A program made the translations under genes and the position numbers. Positions 1 to 6,582 of a stretch of DNA of 15,012 nt are shown here, in pieces. Under the pieces are notes generated by a model. The model was not told the DNA's origin, did not search any database, and saw only the letters and a program-made list of their open reading frames with translations. Each line of letters starts with the position of its first letter. The stretch's first letter is position 1. The stretch is from an uncultured Ruaniaceae bacterium (GTDB taxonomy: Bacteria > Actinomycetota > Actinomycetes > Actinomycetales > Beutenbergiaceae). The stretch is from contig CAMXUZ010000122.1 of NCBI GenBank assembly GCA_947251855.1, positions 1 through 15,012 of the forward strand, in the 5' to 3' direction.

Positions 1-638
1 CCCGAGAACGTGGGGAGCGGGTCGCGGCGGACCTCGGTGAGCAGGCGGAGTTCTTCCCCGCCGATCTCACCGGCGAGGGGGACGCCCGCGCCCTCGCCGA
101 CGAGGTGGCCCGGGCCTACGGGCGGCTCGATGTGCTCGTGAACAACGCGGCCATCGACCACACCAACGATCTGTTGGAGGTCACCGAACAGGAGATCCGC
201 GAAACCTTCGAGACGAATACGTTCGCCGCGATGAATCTCCTTATCGGCGCCGCGCGCCACATGCGCAGCCGGGGCGGGGCGATCATCAACGTCACATCCC
301 GGCTCGCGAGCATCGGCGTGCCGACGATGGGAATCTACTCCGCATCGAAAGGGGCGATGCTCGCCTTCACCACCGCGGCGGCGGTGGATCTGGCAAAATA
401 CAATATCCGGGTCAATGCCGTGGCCCCGGGAATGACCCGCACCCCGCTGTACCAGGAGTGGCTCGAGAGCCTGCCGGACCCGGCTGCCGAGGCGGCAAAG
501 GTCGCCTCGGCGATCCCGATGGGACGAATCGCTGAACCCGAGGACGTTGCCGCGGTCGTGCGCTTCCTCGCCTCTCCGGAAGCCGCCTACCTCACCGGTG
601 CCTCGATCCCCGTCGAAGGTGGCTACCTCGCCACCTGA
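1..638 (+). CDS. Short-chain dehydrogenase/reductase (SDR), 5' end cut off by window edge
   Basis: This is an NAD(P)-dependent oxidoreductase of the classical SDR family. The reading frame is open from base 3, so 211 residues are visible. The missing N-terminus, probably 30-40 residues, would hold the TGxxxGxG cofactor loop. Visible marks, numbered from the first in-window codon: VNNAA at about 46-50 (family NNAG motif), the catalytic Ser in NVTS at about 99, the YSASK catalytic Tyr/Lys at about 112/116, the VNAVAPG segment after it, and a typical SDR end reading VEGGYLAT. A GTG at 105 could be mistaken for the start, but SDR-like sequence (FFPADLTGEG) runs on upstream, so the gene enters from outside. 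It lies 28 nt before gabD on the same strand and probably shares its transcript. The substrate cannot be read from sequence. A hydroxyacid or sugar alcohol linked to GABA/succinate-semialdehyde metabolism is only an inference from neighbours. Confidence 0.9.
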   Translation, partial: RERGERVAADLGEQAEFFPADLTGEGDARALADEVARAYGRLDVLVNNAAIDHTNDLLEVTEQEIRETFETNTFAAMNLLIGAARHMRSRGGAIINVTSRLASIGVPTMGIYSASKGAMLAFTTAAAVDLAKYNIRVNAVAPGMTRTPLYQEWLESLPDPAAEAAKVASAIPMGRIAEPEDVAAVVRFLASPEAAYLTGASIPVEGGYLAT

Positions 639-657
639 CCCGCCCTCGAAGACGAAG

Positions 658-663
658 AAGGAG
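658..663 (+). promoter_or_regulatory. Ribosome binding site deciding the gabD start
   Basis: AAGGAG sits 3 nt before the ATG at 667. The open frame continues upstream to 547, but only the ATG at 667 has a Shine-Dalgarno sequence and gives a protein of normal family length. The spacing is short but usable. Confidence 0.7.
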
Positions 664-666
664 AAC

Positions 667-2148
667 ATGACCACCCCACACCGCGAAGTTTCCCCAGCCG
701 AGCAGACCGCCGCCGCCGGCGCACTCGCGGGGTTCTCGACCCATGCCCCGTCCGCCTCCGAACTCGACGTGCTCAACCCCGCCACCCAGGAGCGGATCGC
801 GACGCTGCCCTCGGCGACCCCGCACGACGCGTTGGAGCAGGTGCGCATCGCCCACGAGGCGGGGAAGGCATGGGCTCGAACGACCCCGAATCACCGCTCG
901 CAGGTCCTACACGACGCCTATGACCTGCTGATCGAGAACCAGGACCGGCTCGCATACGTCATCAGTACGGAGATGGGTAAGCCGCTCGCCGAAGCCCGCG
1001 GTGAGGTGCAGTACGCGTGCGACTATGTCCGCTGGTACGCGGCGGAACTGCTGCGCCCCGCCGGCGCCTACCGCGAGAACCCTGCCGGGGGCTCGACGAT
1101 CCTCACCCGCCGCGCTCCGGTCGGGCTCGCCGTGCTCATCGCGCCGTGGAACTTCCCGATGGCGATGATCACGCGCAAGATCGCGCCAGCGGTCGCGGCC
1201 GGCTGCGCCGCGGTGATGAAACCCGCGACCCTCACGCCGCTGACGACGGGGATCGTCGTCGATCTCATGATTGAAGCCGGGGTGCCTGCGGAGCTCGTCC
1301 GGGTCGTCACGACGCGCGACGCCTCCGGGTTCTCCGAAGCGGTCCTCGCCGATCCGCGGGTGCGCAAACTCTCGTTCACCGGCTCCACCGGCGTGGGAAG
1401 TACGCTCCTGGGACTGGCGGCGAAGAACATCGTCAAGAGTTCTATGGAACTCGGCGGAAACGCGCCGCTGTTCGTGTTCGACGACGCCGACGTGGAACGC
1501 GCCGTCGACGGGGCGGTCAAAGCGAAACTGCGCAACGGCGGGCAATCGTGCATCGCGGCGAACCGCATCTTCGTTCAGGAGGGGATCGCCGAGGAGTTCG
1601 TTGCCGGCTTCACCGAAGCGATGAGCCGCGTGGTCATGGGGAACCCACTCGCCGACGGCGTCACCCTCGGGCCCGTGATCGATGCGCGGGCGGTGGAAGA
1701 TATGAGCGCGCTCGTCGACGACGCTACGGCGCACGGCGCGGAGCTCCGCACTGGCGGGCAGGTGCCGGAGGGGGAGGGGTACTTCTTCCCCGCCACCGTG
1801 CTCGACCACGTTCCCGGCGATGCCGAGATCGCCAACACCGAGATCTTCGGCCCGGTGGCCGCCATCACCCGCTTCCGCGAGGAATCGCAGGTGCTCGCGA
1901 CCGCCAACGACACCCCGTTCGGCCTCGCCGGTTATGTGTTCACCGAGAACCTCGACCGGGCACTCAACGTCGCCGACGCATTAGAAACCGGGCTCGTGGG
2001 CATCAACAACGGGGTCCCCTCCTCTGCTGCCGCCCCGTTCGGGGGGATCAAACAATCCGGGCTCGGGCGGGAAGGAAGCCACGAAGGGCTCGAGGAGTAC
2101 CAAGAGATCCGGTTCTACAACATCGCCCGCCGCCCCACCGTCAACTGA
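667..2148 (+). CDS. gabD: NAD(P)+-dependent succinate-semialdehyde dehydrogenase
   Basis: A cytosolic aldehyde dehydrogenase of 493 aa, normal for the family. The likely reaction is succinate semialdehyde to succinate, the second step of GABA degradation. Visible motifs: PWNFP at about 160-164 (its Asn is the oxyanion residue of the ALDH family), the cofactor-fold FTGSTGVG at about 237-244, the general-base Glu in ELGGN at about 261, the catalytic Cys in GQSC at about 295 followed by IAANR as in succinate-semialdehyde dehydrogenases, and the GRE/GS..G.EEYQEIRF C-terminal pattern. The start at 667 is chosen for its AAGGAG site; the frame upstream to 547 overlaps the SDR gene and has no family resemblance. 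It is 26 nt before gabT, and that pairing is the main reason to prefer succinate semialdehyde over other aldehydes. NAD versus NADP preference cannot be settled here. Confidence 0.9.
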   Translation: MTTPHREVSPAEQTAAAGALAGFSTHAPSASELDVLNPATQERIATLPSATPHDALEQVRIAHEAGKAWARTTPNHRSQVLHDAYDLLIENQDRLAYVISTEMGKPLAEARGEVQYACDYVRWYAAELLRPAGAYRENPAGGSTILTRRAPVGLAVLIAPWNFPMAMITRKIAPAVAAGCAAVMKPATLTPLTTGIVVDLMIEAGVPAELVRVVTTRDASGFSEAVLADPRVRKLSFTGSTGVGSTLLGLAAKNIVKSSMELGGNAPLFVFDDADVERAVDGAVKAKLRNGGQSCIAANRIFVQEGIAEEFVAGFTEAMSRVVMGNPLADGVTLGPVIDARAVEDMSALVDDATAHGAELRTGGQVPEGEGYFFPATVLDHVPGDAEIANTEIFGPVAAITRFREESQVLATANDTPFGLAGYVFTENLDRALNVADALETGLVGINNGVPSSAAAPFGGIKQSGLGREGSHEGLEEYQEIRFYNIARRPTVN

Positions 2149-2162
2149 CCGCAAGGAATACC

Positions 2163-2168
2163 AAGGAG
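2163..2168 (+). promoter_or_regulatory. Ribosome binding site deciding the gabT start
   Basis: AAGGAG lies 6 nt before the ATG at 2175. The same frame stays open upstream to 1548 inside gabD, but that stretch is Arg-rich shadow sequence; this site fixes the true start. Confidence 0.8.
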
Positions 2169-2174
2169 AGATCG

Positions 2175-3482
2175 ATGACCCGCTCGCGTATCACGACGAC
2201 CGTACCCGGCCCGAAGTCCCAAGAGCTTGCGGGTAGACAGGCGACGTACGTCTCCGCCGCGGTGAGCTGCGCGCATCCGGTCTACATCGAGCAGGGTGAG
2301 GGGTCGATCCTCACCGATGTTGACGGCAACGAATACCTCGACTTCGGCTCGGGGATCGGCGTGATCGCCCTCGGACACGGTAACCCGCGCGCTCTCGAAG
2401 CAGCGGAGCAGCAGCTGCGTAAGTTCACTCACACGCTGTTCACCGTGACTCCCTACGAGCTCTATATCGAAGTCTCGCGGCGACTGACCGAACTCACCCC
2501 GGGAGATTTTGAGAAGAAGTCGGTGCTGAGCTCCACCGGGGCCGAAGCGATCGAGAACGCGATGAAGATCGCGCGCGCCTACACGGGGCGGAACGGAATC
2601 GCCGTCGTCGACCACGGGTATCACGGGCGGACCAACCTCACGCTCGGCCTCAACTACAAAGCCGGCGCATATTCCGCCGGCGCCGGTCCCCGTCCGGGGG
2701 AGATCTACCGGACGAACAATTCCCACCCCTATCGGGACGGGATGACCGGCAAGGAGGCCGCGCTCACCGCGATCGAGCGGCTGGAGATGACCTCCGGGGC
2801 GGAGAACCTTGCCTGCCTCCTCATCGAACCCATTCAAGGCGAGGGCGGGGTCGTGGTGCCCGCAGACGGTTTCCTGCCCACGCTGCAGGAGTGGTGCCGG
2901 GAGAACGGGATCGTCGTCGTCGCCGACGAGATTCAAACCGGCCTGGGGCGGACCGGTCGAATGTTCGGTTCCGAGCATTTCGGATTCGAGCCTGATCTCG
3001 TCGTCACCGCCAAGGCGATCGCGGCCGGGATTCCGGTGTCGGCGGTGACGGGGAGAGCGGAGATCATGGACGCGATGCTTCCCGGGGCGCTCAGTGGCAC
3101 CTACTCCGGGAACCCGGTGGGCTGCGCCGCGGCGTTGGAGGTGTTCGACCAGCTCGAAGAAGACGGTTTCCTCGATCACACGCGCCGGATCGGGGAGAGG
3201 ATCCAATCCGGGTTGCGGCAGCTGCAGCGCGAGCACCCCATCATCGGGGACGTGCGGGGGCTCGGCGCGCTACACGGGATCGAACTGATCAACTCCGACG
3301 GCTCGCCGAGCCCGGGTGCGTTCACGCAATTGCGTTCCCTCGCCCTCGAGCGGGGAATGGTCGCCCTGCCCGGTGGGAGTAACGGGCACGTGCTGAGGCT
3401 GCTGCCGGCGCTGAACATCCCCGAGGATCTCGTCGACGAAGGACTCGCGATCCTCGGGGATGCGTTAACGGCGATGGGTTAG
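2175..3482 (+). CDS. gabT: 4-aminobutyrate (GABA) aminotransferase
   Basis: A PLP-dependent class-III aminotransferase of 435 aa. It is expected to move the amino group of GABA to 2-oxoglutarate, giving succinate semialdehyde and glutamate. Visible marks: the STGAEA phosphate-binding segment at about 120-125, HGYHGRT at about 147-153 (aromatic stacking on PLP), IEPIQGEGG at about 218-225, DEIQTG at about 251-256 (Asp contacts the pyridine nitrogen), and the Schiff-base Lys at about 280 in VTAKAIAAG. SAVTGR follows, as in GabT proteins, and separates it from the ArgD paralogue further on. It is downstream of gabD in the same orientation, so substrate and next enzyme are encoded together. Its TAG stop shares bases with the stop of the convergent membrane-protein gene. 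An alternative is a related omega-amino-acid aminotransferase (for example 5-aminovalerate), but gabD next door favours GABA. Confidence 0.9.
   Translation: MTRSRITTTVPGPKSQELAGRQATYVSAAVSCAHPVYIEQGEGSILTDVDGNEYLDFGSGIGVIALGHGNPRALEAAEQQLRKFTHTLFTVTPYELYIEVSRRLTELTPGDFEKKSVLSSTGAEAIENAMKIARAYTGRNGIAVVDHGYHGRTNLTLGLNYKAGAYSAGAGPRPGEIYRTNNSHPYRDGMTGKEAALTAIERLEMTSGAENLACLLIEPIQGEGGVVVPADGFLPTLQEWCRENGIVVVADEIQTGLGRTGRMFGSEHFGFEPDLVVTAKAIAAGIPVSAVTGRAEIMDAMLPGALSGTYSGNPVGCAAALEVFDQLEEDGFLDHTRRIGERIQSGLRQLQREHPIIGDVRGLGALHGIELINSDGSPSPGAFTQLRSLALERGMVALPGGSNGHVLRLLPALNIPEDLVDEGLAILGDALTAMG
3419..3459. repeat. 11-bp perfect inverted repeat at the convergent junction, candidate bidirectional terminator
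   Basis: CCCCGAGGATC at 3419-3429 is repeated perfectly inverted at 3449-3459, with a 19-nt loop. The loop itself contains the 10-bp palindrome TCGTCGACGA (3430-3439). The structure lies in the last codons of gabT and just downstream of the stop of the opposing gene, where a terminator for either transcript is expected. There is no T-run on either strand, so it would have to be a U-tail-free terminator or only an mRNA stability element. The repeat is directly visible; the role is inferred. Confidence 0.35.
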
Positions 3483-4717
3483 GAAACCGGCCCCTCGCCC
3501 TCCCGGTTCGCCTCCACGCGCGCGAGTTTGCGGGCCGCTGCATCACGGCCACCGAGGCCGAATGCGAGCGCCGCCGCGAGCGCCCCACCGACGACGAGTG
3601 AGCCGAAGGCGAGGGTAATGATGGAATCGGCGATGCCCATGAACTTCAGCCCCATCGCAGCGAAGAGCACGATCGTCGCGTAGCGAACGACCGTGGTAGC
3701 CGTCCCACCGCCAACGGTGCTTGCGAGGATCTTCGCGACGAGGAAGCCGGCAGCAATGATCGCGCCGCCGAACAGCACCCGACCGCCGAGGGCCAGAACC
3801 TCGTTGAGGATGAGGCTCACCTGCGGGAAGTCGAGGGCCTGGGCGGCCATGATGGCGAAGAACACCATGACGGCGACCTGCGCGATTCGGGTGAGGATGA
3901 CCGAGGGCGGCGTGCCCGCGGTGGTGATTCCCAGCCCGGCGATCGCCTTGTCGGTGCCGAACCCACGAAGCGTGCTTTCGAGGATCGTGCCCACGACCTT
4001 CGCGATGAGGTAACCGATCCCGAGAATGAGCACTGCGGCGATGATCGCCGGGATCGCGCCGAGGAGGAGGGTAAGCATCTGCTCGGCGGGGTTCGAGATC
4101 GCGGAGATCCCCAGCACCTGCAGCGCCGCGATCGTCACGAAGATGAGGATGACGCCGAACGTGATGTTCGCGAGCACCGAGGCAACCCGGGCGGACTCTG
4201 CCGGAGCGGGGGCCGTGCCGGGAACGGGAGCACCCTCACCCGTGGTGGTGGCGTCCGCGGCGGGCGCGGCCGGGGCGCCGGATCGAGCGGGATCAACGCC
4301 CTTGACCTTTGCGGTGAGGGCACCGAAATTGATCATTCCGACGGCTGCTTCAATGAGCTGTTTTGCAATCCGTGCGATGACGAAGCCGATGAAGAATACA
4401 AAGATCGCGCCAATGACGTTGGGCAGATACTCCATGATCGTCTGCAAGAGCCCCTGGATGGGGGAGAGGACGCTCTCCAACGTGAACACCTGCAGGACTC
4501 CGACGAGACCGAACAGCCACACCAGGAGAGAGCCCACCGTGCCGATTGACTGGCCCACGGCTTGCCCATCAGCACCTTCGCGTTGCAGTATCGGAACCTT
4601 AGTGACGAGCTTGCTGATCGCCCATTTCACGAGGAGGGCAACCAGCCAGGTCACGAGGACGATGACAATGGCGATTCCCAACTTTTGGGCCATTCCGAGC
4701 CAATCGATGTCAGCCAT
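3479..4717 (-). CDS. Multi-pass membrane protein with conserved TM-helix repeats (MscS-related, CmpX-like)
   Basis: A 412-aa integral membrane protein resembling the 'conserved TM helix' family (the PF05552 type, as in CmpX). Members are related to small-conductance mechanosensitive channels and are tied to cell-envelope or osmotic stress. About nine hydrophobic segments are visible, at about 13-33, 58-80, 100-120, 182-203, 218-243, 275-297, 313-333, 343-363 and 366-388. A repeated pattern of 'aiPaiiaaililgigyliAk' is clear at about 222-240 and again near 100-120 and 313-331. A charged-poor Ala/Pro/Thr linker (about 142-178) splits the protein in two. It ends with GGALAAALAFGLGGRDAA, like the pore helix of MscS, but then stops within about 20 residues, so the MscS beta domain is absent. 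The AAGGAG site 8 nt upstream supports the start. Its TAA stop overlaps the gabT stop. The exact function is unknown. Confidence 0.8.
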   Translation of the reverse strand: MADIDWLGMAQKLGIAIVIVLVTWLVALLVKWAISKLVTKVPILQREGADGQAVGQSIGTVGSLLVWLFGLVGVLQVFTLESVLSPIQGLLQTIMEYLPNVIGAIFVFFIGFVIARIAKQLIEAAVGMINFGALTAKVKGVDPARSGAPAAPAADATTTGEGAPVPGTAPAPAESARVASVLANITFGVILIFVTIAALQVLGISAISNPAEQMLTLLLGAIPAIIAAVLILGIGYLIAKVVGTILESTLRGFGTDKAIAGLGITTAGTPPSVILTRIAQVAVMVFFAIMAAQALDFPQVSLILNEVLALGGRVLFGGAIIAAGFLVAKILASTVGGGTATTVVRYATIVLFAAMGLKFMGIADSIITLAFGSLVVGGALAAALAFGLGGRDAAARKLARVEANREGEGPVS

Positions 4718-4725
4718 TTTTGGAT

Positions 4726-4731
4726 CTCCTT
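4726..4731 (-). promoter_or_regulatory. Ribosome binding site of the membrane-protein gene
   Basis: On the minus strand AAGGAG precedes the ATG at 4717 by 8 nt, an optimal Shine-Dalgarno arrangement that fixes this start. Confidence 0.8.
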
Positions 4732-4772
4732 ATGTATTCTTTCCTCCAGGCATACGCCCGAATAGTCAAAAC

Positions 4773-4801
4773 ACACTACCGACATTCATCGAAAACGTAA
4801 A
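4773..4801 (-). promoter_or_regulatory. Weak candidate promoter for the membrane-protein gene
   Basis: On the minus strand TTTACG (4796-4801) and TAGTGT (4773-4778) are separated by 17 nt and would give a leader of about 50 nt. Both hexamers depart from consensus. The 115-nt AT-richer gap and the hairpin before it suggest this gene is transcribed separately from the quinone reductase; the precise boxes are a guess. Confidence 0.2.
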
Positions 4802-4827
4802 ACGTTACGCAAAGAATGCGCAATGTT
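4791..4827 (-). terminator. Candidate intrinsic terminator after the quinone reductase gene
   Basis: Five nt past the quinone reductase stop, the minus strand can fold an 11-bp stem with arms at 4817-4827 and 4801-4811. It has one A-C mismatch and one G-U wobble, and the loop is TTCTT. The tail is T-rich (TTACGTTTTC) at 4800-4791. This is the normal layout of a rho-independent terminator, although the stem is not especially GC-rich. The structure is seen in the sequence; activity is inferred. Confidence 0.4.
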
Positions 4828-4832
4828 GGAGA

Positions 4833-5819
4833 TCAGGGAATGAGGAGCACTTTCCCCGTCGTCGCCCGTCCTTCCAGGGCCTCGTGCGCGGCGGGAGCGT
4901 CCTGGAGAGGGAATTCCGCCCCGATTCGCACGTCGAGGTCGCCAGCGAGCACCGCCTGGGTGATGTGCGACCAGCGAAGGCTGCGTTCGCCGGCATCAGC
5001 GATGTAGTGCCACAGCGTCGGGCGGGTGACGAAGAGCGAGCCTGCAGCGTTGAGACGTTGAAGGTCGAAGGGGGGCACCTGGCCGCTCGCGCCGCCGAAC
5101 AGAACGATGAGGCCGCGACGACGCACGGATTCCACCGCAGCATCGAAGGTGACCTTGCCGAGCCCGTCGTAGAAGACGTCGACCCCGCGGCCGTCGGTGG
5201 CCGCCCGCAGCTGGGTGGAGAGTTCCGCGGTGATGTCGGTGAAGTCCTTCTGGATGAAGACCCGATCGGCACCTGCCTTGAGCGCGAGATCCGCCTTGTC
5301 CTGCGTGCCCACCATCGTCAGGACCCGGGCGCCGCGCGACTTCGCGAACTGGATGAAGAGCTGGCCCACCCCGCCGGCGCCGGCGGTGATGAACACGGTG
5401 TCGCCCTCACCGAGTTGAGCGACCCCATCGGTAAGCATGTGCACCGTCATGCCCTGCAGCGGCAGTGCCGCGGCAACCCGCAGGTCCATGCCCTCGGGTA
5501 CGGGAAGCGCGTCCTCGGCGTCAAGCACGACGAAGTCGGCGTATGAACCGGTGACGGAGGCCGCCCAGGCGACCTTATCGCCGACCTTCACCTTCTCGAC
5601 GCCGTCGCCGACCTCCGCCACTTCGCCCGCCCCTTCCGAGCCGGGCCGCCAGGGGAACTGCGTGGGATAGACCCCGGAGCGGATGTAGGTGTCGATGAAG
5701 TTCAGGCCCGCCCCAGCGGTGCGAACGACGATCTGTCCATCGCCCGCGGCGGGGATGTCCGTGGAAATGTACTCAAGGGCGTCTGCGCCACCCGGGGCGC
5801 TCACTTCGATGGCGTGCAT
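4833..5819 (-). CDS. NADPH:quinone reductase, zeta-crystallin/QOR type
   Basis: A 328-aa zinc-free member of the medium-chain dehydrogenase/reductase superfamily, full length for quinone oxidoreductases. The expected reaction is NADPH-dependent reduction of quinones or other electrophilic carbonyls in the cytosol. Visible marks: LNFIDTYIRSGVYP at about 39-52 and PGSEGAGEV at about 59-67 (both QOR-specific), the GDKVAW strand at about 80-85, the nucleotide-binding AGAGGVGQ loop at about 146-153, YDGLG in the cofactor domain, and an H.ALEGR.TTGK.LL.P ending typical of the family. The Cys/His zinc ligands of alcohol dehydrogenases are not present. The start codon has only a poor ribosome site, fitting its position 19 nt behind def and possible translational coupling. 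The physiological substrate cannot be predicted. Confidence 0.88.
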   Translation of the reverse strand: MHAIEVSAPGGADALEYISTDIPAAGDGQIVVRTAGAGLNFIDTYIRSGVYPTQFPWRPGSEGAGEVAEVGDGVEKVKVGDKVAWAASVTGSYADFVVLDAEDALPVPEGMDLRVAAALPLQGMTVHMLTDGVAQLGEGDTVFITAGAGGVGQLFIQFAKSRGARVLTMVGTQDKADLALKAGADRVFIQKDFTDITAELSTQLRAATDGRGVDVFYDGLGKVTFDAAVESVRRRGLIVLFGGASGQVPPFDLQRLNAAGSLFVTRPTLWHYIADAGERSLRWSHITQAVLAGDLDVRIGAEFPLQDAPAAHEALEGRATTGKVLLIP

Positions 5820-5838
5820 GCCGCCCAGGTTACGCGAG

Positions 5839-6501
5839 TTATTTCTCCAGTGGAGGGGTATCGGGATAGGTGGCCGGTTCCTTTTCCAGTGCCTCGGTAA
5901 GCTCCGCGCGGCGTGCGAGGACCTCCGGGCGGAAGTCGAGCATCTCAGAAATCACGCGCTTGCGTTCGCGCTTGGAGATGAGGTCGATGTAGAGCTGGCC
6001 ATCGAGGTGGTCGGTCTCGTGTTGCAGCATCCGGGCCAAATAACCCTCGCCGGAGAGCTCGACCGGGTTGCCCTCGACGTCAACGCCGGTCAGCGAGGCG
6101 CGATTCGCCCGGAACAGCCCGGCGCCCGGACCGGGAACCGAGAGGCAGCCCTCCTCGCCTTCGACGTTGCCCTCCTCCCGGTCGATCGTGCACGTGGGAT
6201 TGAGCACGTGCCCCACGTGCCGCACACCGTCCTCGGTGAGGTCGTACACGAATAGGCGCAGATCCACGCCTACCTGGTTCGCCGCGAGCCCCACCCCCTC
6301 GGCGATGGCCATCGTCGCAAACATGTCATCGATGAGCGTGCGGAGTTCCTCGGTACCGAATTCCGTGATGGTGCGACAGGGTGCGTGCAGCACCTCCTCG
6401 CCCACTTCGGTCACGCGGAGAACTTTGCCGCGCCGGGCCTCTTCGGGGAGGTCGGGGTAGTCGGAGACCTCGACCCCGTTGAGCAATGTGCGAACAGTCA
6501 T
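5839..6501 (-). CDS. def: Peptide deformylase
   Basis: A metallo-hydrolase that removes the N-formyl group from nascent proteins at the ribosome exit; 220 aa. All three family motifs are intact: GVGLAANQVG at about 69-78, EGCLS at about 117-121 (metal-ligand Cys119), and QHETDHLDG at about 160-168 (metal-ligand His161 and His165, catalytic Glu162). About 27 residues precede the usual beginning of the fold (VLRVTEVGEEVLHAP), and the C-terminus is a charged tail after the last helix. No better internal start is visible, so the extension is kept. A GAGGTG sequence (6516-6521) lies 14 nt upstream, rather far for a ribosome site. The gene is transcribed away from argC and leads into the quinone reductase gene. 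Many bacteria carry several def copies, so essentiality cannot be judged. Confidence 0.95.
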   Translation of the reverse strand: MTVRTLLNGVEVSDYPDLPEEARRGKVLRVTEVGEEVLHAPCRTITEFGTEELRTLIDDMFATMAIAEGVGLAANQVGVDLRLFVYDLTEDGVRHVGHVLNPTCTIDREEGNVEGEEGCLSVPGPGAGLFRANRASLTGVDVEGNPVELSGEGYLARMLQHETDHLDGQLYIDLISKRERKRVISEMLDFRPEVLARRAELTEALEKEPATYPDTPPLEK

Positions 6502-6564
6502 GAAGGGTATTCTTCCACCTCTCGCGGCGAGACCAGAACACGAGCTCGCGCAGGCCGCCCCCGT

Positions 6565-6582
6565 CGTGTATATTTATGCGAG
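6565..6582. promoter_or_regulatory. ARG-box-like operator overlapping the argC start
   Basis: The core TGTATATTTATGCG (6567-6580) fits the ArgR operator pattern TGnAT-AT-rich-ATnCA. Its half-sites TGTAT and ATGCG are inverted around an AT-rich centre, with C/T or A/G-type differences only. It is a conspicuous AT-rich island in GC-rich DNA and stands immediately before an operon that encodes ArgR itself. Binding by the arginine-ArgR hexamer here would block RNA polymerase and repress the operon. The match is seen in the sequence; the regulation is inferred from known ArgR systems. Confidence 0.6.
6569..6574 (+). promoter_or_regulatory. Candidate -10 element of the arg operon promoter
   Basis: TATATT fits the actinobacterial TAnnnT -10 pattern. 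It ends 7 nt before the GTG at 6582, the spacing expected when transcription begins at the start codon (leaderless mRNA). No recognisable -35 hexamer is present about 17 nt upstream. The element lies wholly inside the ARG-box-like site. Confidence 0.5.

Noticed and set aside
105..638. GTG at 105 as the start of the SDR gene
   Set aside because: The frame is open to the window edge and the upstream codons continue a normal SDR sequence, so the gene is truncated by the window rather than starting there.
4026..5546. 506-codon plus-strand frame opposite the membrane protein and quinone reductase
   Set aside because: It spans two minus-strand genes and their intergenic gap, has no recognisable domain, and its composition follows from the opposite strand's codon bias.
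6567..6572. TATACA on the minus strand as a -10 box for def, sharing bases with the argC promoter
   Set aside because: No matching -35 is visible at the right distance; a shared divergent promoter is possible but unsupported beyond the AT-rich bases.
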